DNA from: Acorus gramineus
Taxonomy: Eukaryota > Streptophyta > Magnoliopsida > Acorales > Acoraceae
DNA length: 64,000 nt
Direction: 5' to 3'
Assembly (NCBI GenBank): GCA_030737835.1
Contig: JAUJYN010000036.1
Location: 1,178,001-1,242,000, forward strand
The position numbers and the translations under genes are program-made. Shown here one piece after another: positions 1-11,868 of the stretch. A model generated the notes under the pieces. It was not told where the DNA came from. It ran no database searches and saw only the letters and a list, made by a program, of their open reading frames with translations. Numbering within the stretch: the first letter of the stretch is position 1; every line of letters starts with the position of its first letter.

Positions 1-1892
1 ATGTCTGCATATGATATGATCATCTATGTGTCTAGTTGTTATATATGAAATTTGGGGTCATTATGATATCTGTGGTGTAAGTTATAACCTGTTTTGCATG
101 GCCTGTCCAGATTCACGTAGGAATTGACCTGCTTCTGGAAATAATTTATTTTGGGCTTGTAGAGGCAAAATTAGGTTCTAATGTCTTCATAGATTATGAT
201 CCCAGCATATCAGAGAATTGGCATGTTTTATTTCATAATTGTTGGAAGTGTATTGGGTGCTGTGGAGATCAATTAGTAGGGCTGGTTGCAGCAGGTTTGG
301 CAGTTTTGCTTGGTTGAGTGTCAAGGAGTTGTTTGCATGTGTCTTGGGTGATAATATGGAAGTATCAGGGGTTAGGGTCTTCATGAAGTAGGCTTATATG
401 TGTGATAGGAGGTTCCATATTTTAATTGTGGATCATTGGTTGTGTTTTGCAGATCTCGTAGACCGGACGCGGGACGATCCGGGTATCTGTGAGTGGTTTG
501 ATCCAACCCCTCGAGATGCTCTCGACGCGCGTAGTCGTGCGTCGCGCATCGATGGGGCACCCTAGCTATACTACTTGTGTAGATAAGTAGTATGGCCATG
601 CTTAAACTATAATATGTTAGATATCTTGCATGCTAGGCTTATATTGCATGTATTGTATCCGTGTATGGATGTATAGAATATGGCATGCCTTAGGTAGTAT
701 TGTAATACTACTCCCACCATATTAATTGGAATATCCAGCATGATTAAGTCTGGGTTAATAATGGGCACCTGCCTAATTTTCCCTTGCGATAAGACTCGAG
801 GGCGTGGTGTAGTTGTTGCGCCCATGCTAATGGGGCAAAGCTATGACCAACTTCAAGAGATGATGATCTCTCTCTCGCCCTCTCCCTCTACACGAACTGA
901 GTAAGTAGAGGCGATTTCCTACTCGACTCGGGTTCGTTTGGAATATTGGCATGCACCTATTAGTGCGCGAGATCGCGCTTGACCCTTCCCTTTTAAGTTG
1001 GTGATATCCAACGCATGCTTAAGTTATGCCTTGTGTGCTTATATGATTAATGGCCATGTATGCATGTTGTATGATTTGTTGTTTATGATGTAAATCCATG
1101 TTAGGGAGTATCCCTATAATTATTTGATAGGTTATCGTGCATGTAGTTCATGTTCATAACTAAGATATAATTCTCCTGGATATATATATGCGCATGTTAA
1201 AACTGATTAGGCCTATCTGAAATAGGCGTGGGTATGACCCGTTGTCGGGTTGTACCTTATTAGTTAGAGCGCTAGCTATGTAATCGCCCCCGTGCATCCG
1301 AGCGATGCACTCGTTTGGAATTCAGGAGAATTCATTATCTTATTTGTTTTGTTAAGCCGGTAGTTGTGGCATTAAGCTAGGCCTACCCGTGCTAGGTGTT
1401 ATGCCTGTGTCAGTCGGAGCGCTCTGATTGAAAATTTGGGTACATAATTTTTTTCTCCTAGAAGTTATGTATTTCCGATTTGGTATTTGGATTTGATTTT
1501 GTTAAAATCCAAGATGAAGAGGTTTAAATATAATTTTATTATGAGATGCTCAGTTTTGAGTTAGCTTTCATACAAAAGTGGAATTAGATCAACTAGATTC
1601 ATGTAGTAAAAGTTATGGGTATTTTTCCAAGTATACCCTGGGATGAAAAATTCTGGCAGCAGCCCTGTTCAATGTTTAGCTCACATTTCGGAATAGCTGG
1701 AGGGATTATTTGATCTTGGCATAAACATGAAAGTTGTAGATAATCTTCTTGGCTTTCCAACGGACTTTGAATTGTGCAATTCGGAGCTATATGGAGGAAG
1801 TTATGGCTGTTATAGTGAAGCATGCTCAGAATTTCTAGTCAAGGATAAATTGGTCATTTCTATCCCTCTCTTAGATATTTATTTTCCAAAAT

Positions 1893-1980
1893 ATCTCTCT
1901 CTCTCTCTCTCTCTCCCTACCATTCCCGACGTGGGATTCTTGGCTCTCTCTTCTTTCTTCCCCCCCCCCCCCCCCCCCCC
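1893..1980. repeat. (TC)n microsatellite and 21-C homopolymer
   Basis: A CT/TC run lies at about 1893-1916 and an uninterrupted run of C at about 1960-1980, with C/T-rich sequence between them. Both sit in the upstream part of the B LTR at 1397-6676. The equivalent place in other B LTRs is also pyrimidine- or purine-rich, for example around 57960-58050 and 50260-50310. Confidence 0.9.
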
Positions 1981-3880
1981 AAGTGTTTGTGTTAATGTCA
2001 CAAAGAGAAGAGAAGGAGAAGGTGCAAGTGCAAGTCTAGGTTTGTGTAGGTGTTGTTGTTATTGATTCTCCTCTCTCAAGCCCCTTTTCATGAACATTCC
2101 CCCCCCCTGATTTTCAGCCAAGAAGGAGGCTGAGGAGGCTGAAGAGGTAGTGGTGGTGGTGGTGGTGGTTGAGGTGGTCGTGGGCGCGTCGAGAGCCCTG
2201 CATCTCCCCCTTTCCTTTTCCCTCTTTTGGTAAGTCCTCTTCCCCTTCTTTTTTATTTTTAGGGCTATTGGGATGGTTGGGGAGGTCATGCATGCTAGGT
2301 AGATGAGTTAGAGTGTGTGTGAGGGGTTGGGGAGGGTTAAAAAGGGGTAAGGGTTGGCTGGGCGCGCGTTTGGGGTGGTCTGCGCATGTTAAAACTGATA
2401 TATGCGCATGTTAAAACTGATAGGCCTAGTTGGAATAGGCGTGGGTATGACCCGCTGTCGGGTTGTACCTTATTAGTTAGAGTGCTAGCGATGAAATCGC
2501 CCGTGCATCCGGGCGATGCCCTCGTTTGGAATTCAAGAGGATTCATTATCTTAACGGTTTGTTAAGCCGGTAGTTGGGGCATGTCACCCCTTTGTGTCTG
2601 AGCGACGCAAATGTGTGGGAGTACAGTAGTATTCGATATCTCGATAAGTGATTATCGAGAGTAGTTGTTTTCCATTGGGTTCGCTTTGCGAACATGGAAT
2701 GTTTACTCCCAATGTCGTCCGTGTTGAGGGGGCCCGGGTTGTAGCTGTCCTGACAGAGGGCTCCCATCCATAGGTACCACCGATGCATTCGGGAGCGTAC
2801 TGATCGTGGGAGTATACCAGGTAGAGGCTACCCGGGAGAGGGTTAACGAATGGTATTGTAGAGTAGTTGTTTTTCCATTGGGTTCGCTTTGCGAACATGG
2901 AATGTTTACTCCCAATGTCGTCCGTGTTGAGGGGGGCCGGGTTGTAGCTGTCATGATAGAGGACTCCTATCCGTAGGTACCACCGATGCATTCGGGAGCG
3001 TACTGATCGTGGGAGTATACCAGGTAGAGGCTACCCGGGAGAGGGTTAACGAATGATGTTGCGAGCGTGGGATCGTTCTCCCCTTCGTTGGATCCAATGT
3101 AGGGACTCCCCAGCGATTACAGCTGTCCTGACAGAGGGCTCCCATCCGTAGGTACCACCGACGCGTTCGAAAGCGTACTGATCGTGGGAGTATACCAGGT
3201 AGAGGCTACGCGGGGGAAAGGGCTACCGGTGGACCAAGGGTGTAGAGCAGTCTAAGTCTCTTCCAAAAGTCCTATGTCACCACTAGGGGGTGAGGGTGAG
3301 GATGAGGTGAAGACACATCGCCGCGTGACCCATTCGTTGTTCGTCTGTTCCCATAGTTGTTGGGTCCGGTTGTGTATCGATGTTTAAAGACATCGTGGGT
3401 CAGTTATCCCGATGTAGATGATTCAGTAGTGTTGTGTAGACCAGTAATCCCGGGTCTCCTCGACCAACGGTATGGTCTCTCCCCAAAAGTCCCAAGAGTC
3501 TCCCTCCGGGAGTGAGGGTGAGGGTGAGGTTGGTCGCGCTGCCGCGTGACCCTGTTATCCATGGGTTTCCACCCATGTTTTCCTTGAAAGGAAAGTGCTT
3601 ATGTATTGAACTGTTGTATGGTGATTGGTTTCCAGCCACTCACTGAGCTTGTAGCTCACCCCTCATAGACTGTTTCTTTTCAGGGGCAGTGTTGGGCGTG
3701 GAGCTGGAGCTTTCCTGTGGCGTGGTCTTATGGGTGTGGAGCGTTCTTTCGGCGGGTGGCGAGTGCAAGGCTATCAGCAATCCTAGAGTCATTGTATGTA
3801 TTGTAAATCGTGCATGTGGCACAGGTTGTATTTTCTTTGGTCTAGACTTGGCTCTCACAGGACAGTGATTGTGTATTCAA

Positions 3881-3909
3881 GTCTGTAATAATGTTTTTGA
3901 TTTACAGAC
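3881..3909. promoter_or_regulatory. Conserved LTR inverted repeat (hairpin candidate)
   Basis: The arms GTCTGTAA and TTACAGAC are separated by about 13 bases. The same pair is found near the 3' end of both LTR families in this window, for example at 6362-6389, 7697-7725, 14883-14911 and 25730-25761. In the last case the arms reach 11 bp (GAGTCTGTAAT/ATTACAGACTC). The loops differ in sequence while the arms persist, which suggests a structure in LTR RNA. A role in transcript ending, dimer formation or packaging is only a guess. Confidence 0.6.
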
Positions 3910-3948
3910 ATTGTTTATATATTATGCTTCCGTTTTTCAGTCAGTTAT

Positions 3949-6553
3949 TGTTATATATGTGTCACTTTTAGCCTTCTGGTCACCATTGGGACATTTCTGG
4001 CAGTTTTTCAACTTTTTTTTTTTTCGATCGGAACCGCAAAATTTTTGGACTTTTAGCTATCCTGAGCTTGAGAACTCCGATTGAAAATCTAACTGCACAT
4101 TATGTGTCCTGGTGCCATTTCAAGCCACTCACGAAAATTTCATCGAATTCCGGTAACGTTTCAGAATTTCACAGTTCCGAATCGTATCCGGGTTTTGACC
4201 AAGCAGAAAGTCATGGGGAGACTTGACCAAGTCAAAGATGACTTTGACCAAGTCAAGTTTGACCCTTGACTTGGTCAAAAGTTTTTGTTTGTTTGTGTGG
4301 TTGGGTTGACTCAAAGTCAAACACCAAAAACCCTAATTTTTTCTAAGTGTGTGAGTGTGTGAGTGTGTGTGTGTGTGTGTGGCCTTTAAGTGGGCGTCCC
4401 CTCATGTTCATCTTCCCCATCTCTCTCTCTCACTCACACACAAAATCCATATCTCCCCTTCCCTTGTTTCCTCCATTAGAGGTAGTATAAGAGTTTGTAC
4501 AAGAAAGCCCTAGAAGGAGAAAAGATTGGTAAGGACTTGATCTACCTTTCCATGGTCTTAGATTTGTTTTCCCCTTGGTTGACCTCCTCTCATGGCTTCC
4601 TTTCTCCTCTGTTTTCATCCATTCTTGGGCTGAGAAGAGACTTGGTAGTGGTGGTCTCGGTGGTGGCGTTTTGGTGCGCGAAGGGCACCCGAGTTCCTCC
4701 CAGTGTTCTTCCTCTCTTGGGTGAGTCCTTCTCCTCCCTATTTCTTGTTTAAATGCTTGAGAAGGGTGTGTGTTTGGGTATGCATGCTTGCATGGGTGTT
4801 GGGGGGGTGAGGGTGGGCTGAGGAGGGGGTGGGAAGGGCTCGGGCGCGCGTGCGGGGTCATCCGCGCGCGTGCGCGCGAGTCTGCGAGCACAGGCAGGCG
4901 CTGGCGCGCGCAGACGGGTGCGCTAGCGGGTGCGCGCACGTACGCGCAGGCGCGTGGGCCAGCGTGCGGGCATGCGCATGGGGTGCGCGGGGGGTGCGCG
5001 CGGGGTGCTGCGCGGGGGCGTAGTACGTGTGGGTAGATGCAGGGCTGGACGCGCGGGCTGGGACATGGCAGTGTGCCCGGGGTGCAGGGGCGTGTGCGTG
5101 CGTGCGCCTTCGTGCGTGCGCGTGCGGGTGGCCGTGCATACGGCTGCCCATGGGTTCGGGAGAGTGTCGGGGCACTCGGACTCGCGTGCGTACGCGCGTG
5201 CTCGCGTGCGTGCGGGCCTGTATGCATGCTTGTCCGAGTATTGGGTATTTCTAGTGTATTTCATTTGTAATTGTATAGTATACTCACCCTATTGAATGCC
5301 CATGTCTTGCAGATCTTGACAGACGGTCACGTAGCGACCCGGGTTTCGGTGAGTGGGACAATCCAACCCAGTAGGGAGGCGTTCAATGCACGTAGGCGTG
5401 CATTGCCTTCCCCTGGCGCACCATAATTGTTTATTAACATGAAATAATGTAAAACATGTGCGTACCAGATTATTATGATGTATCCATGCCACCTTAGAGT
5501 ATGTATGCTAGGGATACGCACCCTTATATCATGTATAGCGGCCCATGCATGTCTAGACACCAAGCCCCGAACTATGCATGTTCCCATCTAGTTTAATTTA
5601 AGTAAATCTAATGAGAGCATATAGTTATAAGCATGCCTTAGAGAATATTGTAACCTTGTGGTTATGATATATGTCTCCCCGCATCTTAGTTATGCGCCCT
5701 GGAGGAATTCTGGAGAATTCATGACATTAGTAGAGTTGCAATCGGTGTCGACGGATCCATGAGGATCGTATCTGTGTGAGTAGGCTGTCTTCTCCTTTTG
5801 GTTGGATCCGAGGTAGGAACTCCCCGGCGATGGCTGACCTGACAGAGGGCTTCCGTCTGGTACCTCCGATGTGTCAGACAGTACTGGTAGTTGGAGTGGA
5901 CTAGGTCGAGGCTACGAGGGTGGGAGAGGCTACCGGGTGGACCAGGGGTGGAGAGCGGTCTAGTATGCCCCAAGAGGCCCATGTCACCCCCCGGAAAGGG
6001 TGAGGGTGAGGGGGGAGGTGGGTTGGCGATGAAACGACCCACTAGAATGTGTTGTTGCTCCCGTGTTAGGGGCTATAATTATTTGAGGTTAATATGAATT
6101 GTGATGCATGGGTTGTGCTATTCACTGAGCGTGTGGCTCACCCCTTGCATATATTTTTCTCCAGTGATATCTGAGTCGGATCTGAAGGAGGAGCTCCCCG
6201 AGGCACATCAGCAGTAGCGGAGCAGCGTCACGTTCTGCGAGTGAGAGGCCATCAGCATCCCCGTTTGGATTGTATGTATTGTATTCCGTGCTTGGGCACG
6301 TACTTGTATTTGGATGTCGTTATATATATTGGCTCTCACAGGACAGTTGATTATGTATCGGGTCTGTAATATGTCTTTGAATTACAGACTCAGTCGTTTG
6401 AGCTTCCGCTATTTGTATATATTATGTCAGCCTCATTGTTGTCTGTGTTGTCATTTTTTATGTTGTTTAGAGTATGTTATTGATCTCCTGTATAGACTGC
6501 TGATATTTTATATACTTGCCACGTCTCAGGGACGGCCGCCCTGGGGCGTGACA
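3949..6553 (+). mobile_element. Nested solo LTR, family A
   Basis: The LTR runs from TGTTATATATGTGTCAC at 3949 to GGGGCGTGACA at 6553, 2605 bp, with an exact 5-bp target duplication, GTTAT (3944-3948 and 6554-6558). It has no internal domain. In order it holds an A/T-rich upstream part, a GT microsatellite, splice-donor-like GGTAAGG/GGTGAGTCC motifs (about 4530 and 4720), a C/G-rich block (about 4840-5220), an acceptor-like TTGCAGATCTTG (about 5310), one G-rich cassette and the inverted repeat at 6362-6389. It is the third layer in this nest and so younger than the B LTR around it. Confidence 0.92.
4345..4382. repeat. (GT)n microsatellite
   Basis: A run of GTGTGTGAGTGTGT-type repeats in the upstream part of the family A LTR. 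The matching place in the reversed copy at 52749-53281 holds a pure (CA)n run at about 52855-52890, so this tract is an expanding feature of family A LTRs. Confidence 0.85.
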
Positions 6554-8079
6554 GTTATCATTATCCTTGCTTTGCCACCTTGTGTGTTGTTGTTGGAGTC
6601 TTTATTGACCTCAGGTATTGATAGCTGATATTCCATTATTGCCACGTCTCGGAGACGGCCGCCCTGGGGCGTGACACGTGCTAGGCGTGTATATGAACCG
6701 CCTGTTGGGTTATGTGCCTTGGGAATTTTTCTGCGTGAGAGCAAAGGCAACCCCTCATGTCCAAGCGACGCAACCATGTGGGAGTACAATAGTATTCGAT
6801 ATCATCGATATGTGATTATCGAGAGTAGTTGTTTTTCCATTGGGTTCGCTTTGCGAACATGGAGTGTTTCCTCCCAATGTCGTCCGTGTTGTAGCTGTCC
6901 TGACAGAGGGCCCCCACCTGTAGGTACTATCGATGCATGCGGCAAGATGTACTAATCATGGGGGTATACCAGGTAGAGGCTACCCGGGAGAGGGCTAACG
7001 AATGATATTGCGAGCATGGAATCGTTCTCCCCTTCGTTGGATCCGTGTAGGAACTCCCCGGCGTTGGAAAAGCTTTCCTGACAGAGGGCTCCCATCCGTA
7101 GGTACTACCGATGCGTTTGGGAGCGTACTGATCGTCGGAGTATACCATGTAGAGACTACCCGGGGAAAGGGCTACCGGTGGACCAAGGGTGTAGAGCAGT
7201 CTAATCTCTCCAAAAGTCCTATGTCACCTCTAAAGGGTGAGGGTGAGGATGAGGTGAAGACACGTCCCTGCGTGACCCATTCGTTGTTCGTCCGTTCCAA
7301 TAGTTGTTGGGTCCAGTGGCGTGTCGATGTTCAAAGACATCGTTGGACAGTTATCTCGATGTAGATGATCCTGTAGTGTGGTGTAGACCAGTAATTCCAG
7401 GTCTCTTCGACCAACGGTATGGTCTCTCCCCAAGATACCCAAGAGTCTCTCTCCGAGAGTGAGGCTGAGGGTGAGGTTGGTGATCCAGTAGTGTTGAGTG
7501 GACGAGGAATTCCGCGTCTCTTCGACCCACGGTATGGTCTATCACACCCCAAGGCGGCCATCCCCGAGACGTGGCAATAATGAAATATCAGCTATCAATA
7601 CCTGAGGTCAATAAAGACTCCAACAACAACACACAAGGTGGCAAAGCAAAGATAAACATAACAGACTGAAAAGCGGAAGCATAATATATAAACAATGTCT
7701 GTAAACCAAAAACATTATTACAGACTCGAATACACAATTACTGTCCTGTGAGAGCCAAGTCTAGTCCAAATAAAATATAACATGTGCCACATGCACGATT
7801 TACAATATATAAAATGACTCTAGGACTGCTGACAGCCTCGCACTCGCCACCCGTCGAAAGAACGCTCCACGCCCATAAGACCACGCCACAGGGAAGTTTC
7901 AGCTCCACGCCCAACACTACCCTTGAAAATAAACAGTATCCGAGGGATGAGCTACAAGCTCAGTGAGTGGCTGGAAACCAATCACCATACAACAGTTCAA
8001 TGCTAAAGCAATTTCCTTTCAAGGAAAAACATGGGTAGAAACCCAATGGATAACAAGGTCACGCGGCGGCGTGACCAAC

Positions 8080-8450
8080 CTCACCCTCACCCTCACTCCC
8101 GGAGGAAGACTCTTGGGACTTTTGGGGAGAGACCATACCGTTGGTCGAAGAGACGCGGAATTACTGGTCCACATAACACTACTGAATCACCAACCTCACC
8201 CTCACCCTCACTCCCGGAGGGAGACTCTTGGGTCTCTTGGGGAGAGACCATACCGTTGGTCGAAGAGACCCAGAATTACTGGTCTACACAACGCTACTGG
8301 ATCATCTACATCGAGATAACTGCCTAACGATGTCTTTGAACATCGATACGCAACCGGACCCAACAACTATGGGAACGGACGAACAACGAATGGGTCTCGC
8401 GGTGACGTGTCTTCACCTCATCCTCACCCTCACCCTTTAGAGGTGACATA
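8080..8450 (-). repeat. Tandem G-rich LTR cassettes
   Basis: About three copies of a cassette of roughly 110-130 bp. Each copy carries CCTCACCCTCACCCTCA (G-rich on the element strand), then CCGGAGGGAGACTCTTGG, then GAGAGACCATACCGTTGG. The same cassettes occur singly or in twos and threes in other B LTRs, for example at 3240-3550, 51110-51490 and 63160-63440. Copy number varies between LTRs. Confidence 0.75.
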
Positions 8451-10667
8451 GGACTTTTGGAGAGATTAGACTCCTCTACACCCTTGGTCCACCGGTAGCC
8501 CTTTCCCTGGTTAGCCTCTACCTGGTATACTCCCACGATCAGTACGCTTCCGAACGCATCGGTGGTACCTATGGATGGGAGCCCTCTGTCAGGACAGCTT
8601 TTCTAACACCGGAAAGTTCCTACATCGGATCCAACGAAGGGGAGAACGATTCCACGCTTGCAATATCATTCGTTAGCCCTCTCCCGGGTAGCCTCTACCT
8701 GGTACACTCCCATGATCAGTACGCTCCCGAACGCATCGGTGGTACCTACGGATGGGAGCCCTCTGTCAGGACAGCTACAACCCGGGCCTCTTCATCACGG
8801 ACGACATTGGGAGTAAACATTCCATGTTCACAAAGTGAACCCAATAGAAAAACAACTACTCTCGATAATCACATATCGATGATAGCGAATACTATTGCAC
8901 CCCCACACGGTTGCGTCGCTCGGACACAAGGGGGGGGGGTTGCCTCTGCTCTCACGCAGAAATAATCCCAAGGCACATAACCCAACAAGCGGTTCATATA
9001 CACGCCTCGCACGGGTAGGCCCAGCTTAATGCCACAACTACCGGCTTAACAAAACCGATAAGATAATGAATTCTCCTGAATTCTAAACGAGTGCATCGCT
9101 CGGATGCACGGGGCGATTACATCGCTAGCGCTCTAACTAATAAGGTACAACCCGACAATGGGTCATACCCAGGCCTATTTTAGATAGGCCTGATCAGTTT
9201 TAACATGGGCATAATTATTACAGGAGAATTCTATCACTGAAGGAACTTGATCCACATGCACAATAACATATGCTTAACTATAGGGTTTCTCCCTAACATG
9301 AGTATATGGCATAAACAACATATCATGCAACATACATACAAGGCAAGGCCTAACTACACATGCATATGAGGGCACTAATCGTATAAACATCCAAAATATA
9401 CACTAACATGCGTTGGATATCGCCAACTTAAAAGGGAAGGGTCAAGCGCGATCTCGCGCACTAACAGGTGAATGCTAATATTCCAAACGAACCCGAGTCG
9501 AGTAGGAAATCGCCTCTACTTACTCAGTTCGTGCAGAGGGAGAGGGCGAGAGAGATCATCATCTCATGAAGTTGGTCATAGCTTTGTCCCATTAGCATGG
9601 GCGCAACAACTACACCACGCCCTCGAGTCTTATCGCAAGGGAATATTTAGCAGGTGCCCGTTATTAACCCAGACTTAATCATGTTGGATATTTCCAATTT
9701 GTATGGTGGGAGTAGTATTACAATACTACCTAAGGCATGCCATATTCTATACATCCATACACATTACAAAAATACATGCCCATACTAGAGGGGCGCATGC
9801 AACACAATCATTCATACATGAATACAATACATGTATATAAGCCTAGCATGCAAGATATCTAACATATTATAGCTTAAGCATGGCCGTACTACTTATCTAC
9901 ACAAGTAATATAGCTAAGGTGCCCCATCGATGCGCGACGCACGACTTCGCGCGTCGAGCGCATCTCGAGGGGGGGGGGGATTGGATCAAACCACTCACCT
10001 CAACCCGGGACCTCGCGCATCCCATCCGACGAGATCTGCAAGGTAAGGGCATCAAATTTGGTGAGTAACAACACATTATAACACTTAGAAATTACTAGAA
10101 ATGCCTAAGACTTAGACATGCACGCATACGGGCTCGCACGCATGCGAGCACGCGCGTACGCACGCATGCCCAAGTGCCCCAGCACCTACCCGAGACCCTA
10201 GGCAGCCCCATGCATGCCCCAGCACGCGCACGCATGCGCACGCAAGCACGCGCGCACACTGGCACCCGACCGCGCGCCCAGACCCGCCCAGACAACCTGC
10301 CCCGCGCGTGCACACGCTCTCGCATGACCCGCGCGCGCTGCCAGCACCCGCGCGCACCCATGAGCTCGCTTCACGCACACCCGCCCGCCTGTGCCTGCCA
10401 GTGCCCCTCTGCGCGCGCGTCTGCTCGTGCACACCCACAGACAAACCTGCGCGCGTGCCCGACACTCTTTTAACCTTTTTAACCCCTCCTCCACACTTCT
10501 CACTCACCCTAAACCAACTACCTAGCATGCAGTACTTCCCAACAACCCCCTAAGCCATGAAAAACCAAGAAAAGAAGGGGAAGAGCTCACCTAGGGAGGG
10601 GGAATGTGTCACGCCCCAGGGCGGCCGTCCCCGGGACGCGGCAAGTGTATATATGATATCAGCAGTC

Positions 10668-10831
10668 TAAACAGGAGGTCAATAATATACCCTAAACAAC
10701 ATCAACAATTACAACACTGACAACAAAGAGGCTGACATGATATATACACTAAACAGGAGGTCAATAATATACCCTAAACAACATCAACAATTACAACACT
10801 GACAACAAAGAGGCTGACATGATATATACAC
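10668..10831. repeat. 82-bp tandem duplication inside a family A LTR
   Basis: The stretch beginning TAAACAGGAGGTCAATAA is repeated twice, starting at 10668 and 10750, almost without change. Other family A LTRs carry it once, so this is a local duplication. Confidence 0.9.
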
Positions 10832-11511
10832 AAATAGCAGAAGCATAAAAACTGAATCTGTAACTCAAAGACATATTACAGACTCGATAGACAATCAACT
10901 GTATTGTGAGAGCCAATATATACAATGACATCCAAATATAATACAAACGTGTGCCCAAGCACAGAATACAATACATACAAATCAAAAAGGGATGCTGATG
11001 GCCTCTAACACTCGCAAAAATGTGGCGCTGCACCGCTACTGATGAAGTCCCTCGGGGAGCTCCTCTTCCAGATCCGAATCAGATGACACTAGAGAAAAAT
11101 ATATGCGAGGGGTGAGCCACACGCTCAGTGAATAGCACAACCCATGCATCACAATTTATATTAACCACAAATAATTATTCAAAGCCTCAAAGTGGCAGGA
11201 ACTAAACAATCCAGTGGGTCGCTACATCGCCGACCCACCACACCCTCACCCTCACCCCTCAATAGGTGACATAGGATATTGGGACTGACTAGGCTGTTAA
11301 TCACCCTTGGTCCACCGATAGTCTCTCCTCCACTCCGTAGCCGCTTGGCCTACTCCCACACTTCAGCACAGTCCGAATCCAAATGAGGAGGTGCCTACTG
11401 ATGGGAGCCCTCTGACGGGACGGCCTTTCTAACGCTGGGGCAGTCTCTACACGGATCCAACGAAGGGAACAAAAACAGCCTATCCATACGTATACGATCC
11501 ACTTGGATCCG

Positions 11512-11660
11512 CGGTACCCTTAACTGGAAAAAGAAACCCTAGGAGGGCACCATGAGGTCCCGATATAGGATATCCCGACAACCAAACAAGGAACACGGAG
11601 TACCCTAGCCCGGGTCTCAACGCTGACTTCGCAAGGCCCCTTAATCCACAGAAGGGAGAC
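11512..11660. repeat. Short unidentified dispersed repeat, long form
   Basis: A block of about 149 bp containing CACCATGAGGTCCCGATATA, ACACGGAGTACCCTAGCCCG and CGCAAGGCCCCTTAATCCA. It matches the block at 23644-23793 over its whole length, and the shorter copies at 11750, 20418, 29224 and 38020 over their cores. Family A LTRs such as 15725-17993 lack it, so it was inserted. It has no reading frame, no recognised Pol III boxes and no clear terminal inverted repeat. Confidence 0.75.
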
Positions 11661-11749
11661 TCTACTGGTGTCATGAATTCTTCAGAATTCCTCCAAGGCG
11701 CATAACCAAGATGCGGGGAACATATATAATAATAACGAGGTTATAATAT

Positions 11750-11868
11750 TATTGGGAAAGGAAACCTTGGGAGGGCACCATGAGGTCCCGATATAGGAAA
11801 TCCCGACAACCAAACAAGGAACACGGAGTACCCTAGCCCGGGTCTCAATGTTGACCTCGCAAGGCCCC
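11750..11868. repeat. Short unidentified dispersed repeat, short form, 9-bp target duplication
   Basis: A 119-bp block starting TATTGGGAAAGG and ending GCAAGGCCCC, flanked by an exact 9-bp duplication, TTATAATAT (11741-11749 and 11869-11877). The empty site is visible at about 16148-16160 in another A LTR. A 9-bp duplication is what Mutator-like DNA transposons make, so a tiny Mutator-like derivative is possible, but I see no convincing inverted ends. Confidence 0.75.

Larger units (their letters stand above)
1397..6676 (+). mobile_element. Nested solo LTR, family B (beta upstream end)
   Basis: The LTR begins TGTTATGCCTGTGTCAG at 1397 and ends GGGGCGTGACA at 6676. It interrupts the outer B LTR, which resumes at 6677. 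A 9-bp direct repeat, CGTGCTAGG, flanks it (1388-1396 and 6677-6685), longer than the usual 5 bp. There is no internal region, so it is a solo LTR left by LTR-LTR recombination. Its upstream end is the beta type, also seen in the copies ending at 47632 and 52748. It carries a second insertion, the family A LTR at 3949-6553. Its own body contains a partial duplication of the cassette around 2600-3050. Confidence 0.85.

Noticed and set aside
1727-2065. Plus-strand open frame of 112 codons running through (TC)n and C runs
   Set aside because: Low-complexity Leu/Ser/Pro translation inside an LTR; no conserved counterpart in other B LTRs.
4080-4200. Block conserved between A and B LTRs (AAATCTAACTGCA to ATCCGGGTTT) considered as a separate small gene or RNA
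   Set aside because: It is part of the shared LTR body in every copy, with no frame and no promoter or fold I can support.
11512-11660. Short repeat as a tRNA- or 5S-derived SINE
   Set aside because: No A box and B box pair, no 5S match and no A- or T-rich tail is visible; the 9-bp duplication of the short form also does not favour this.
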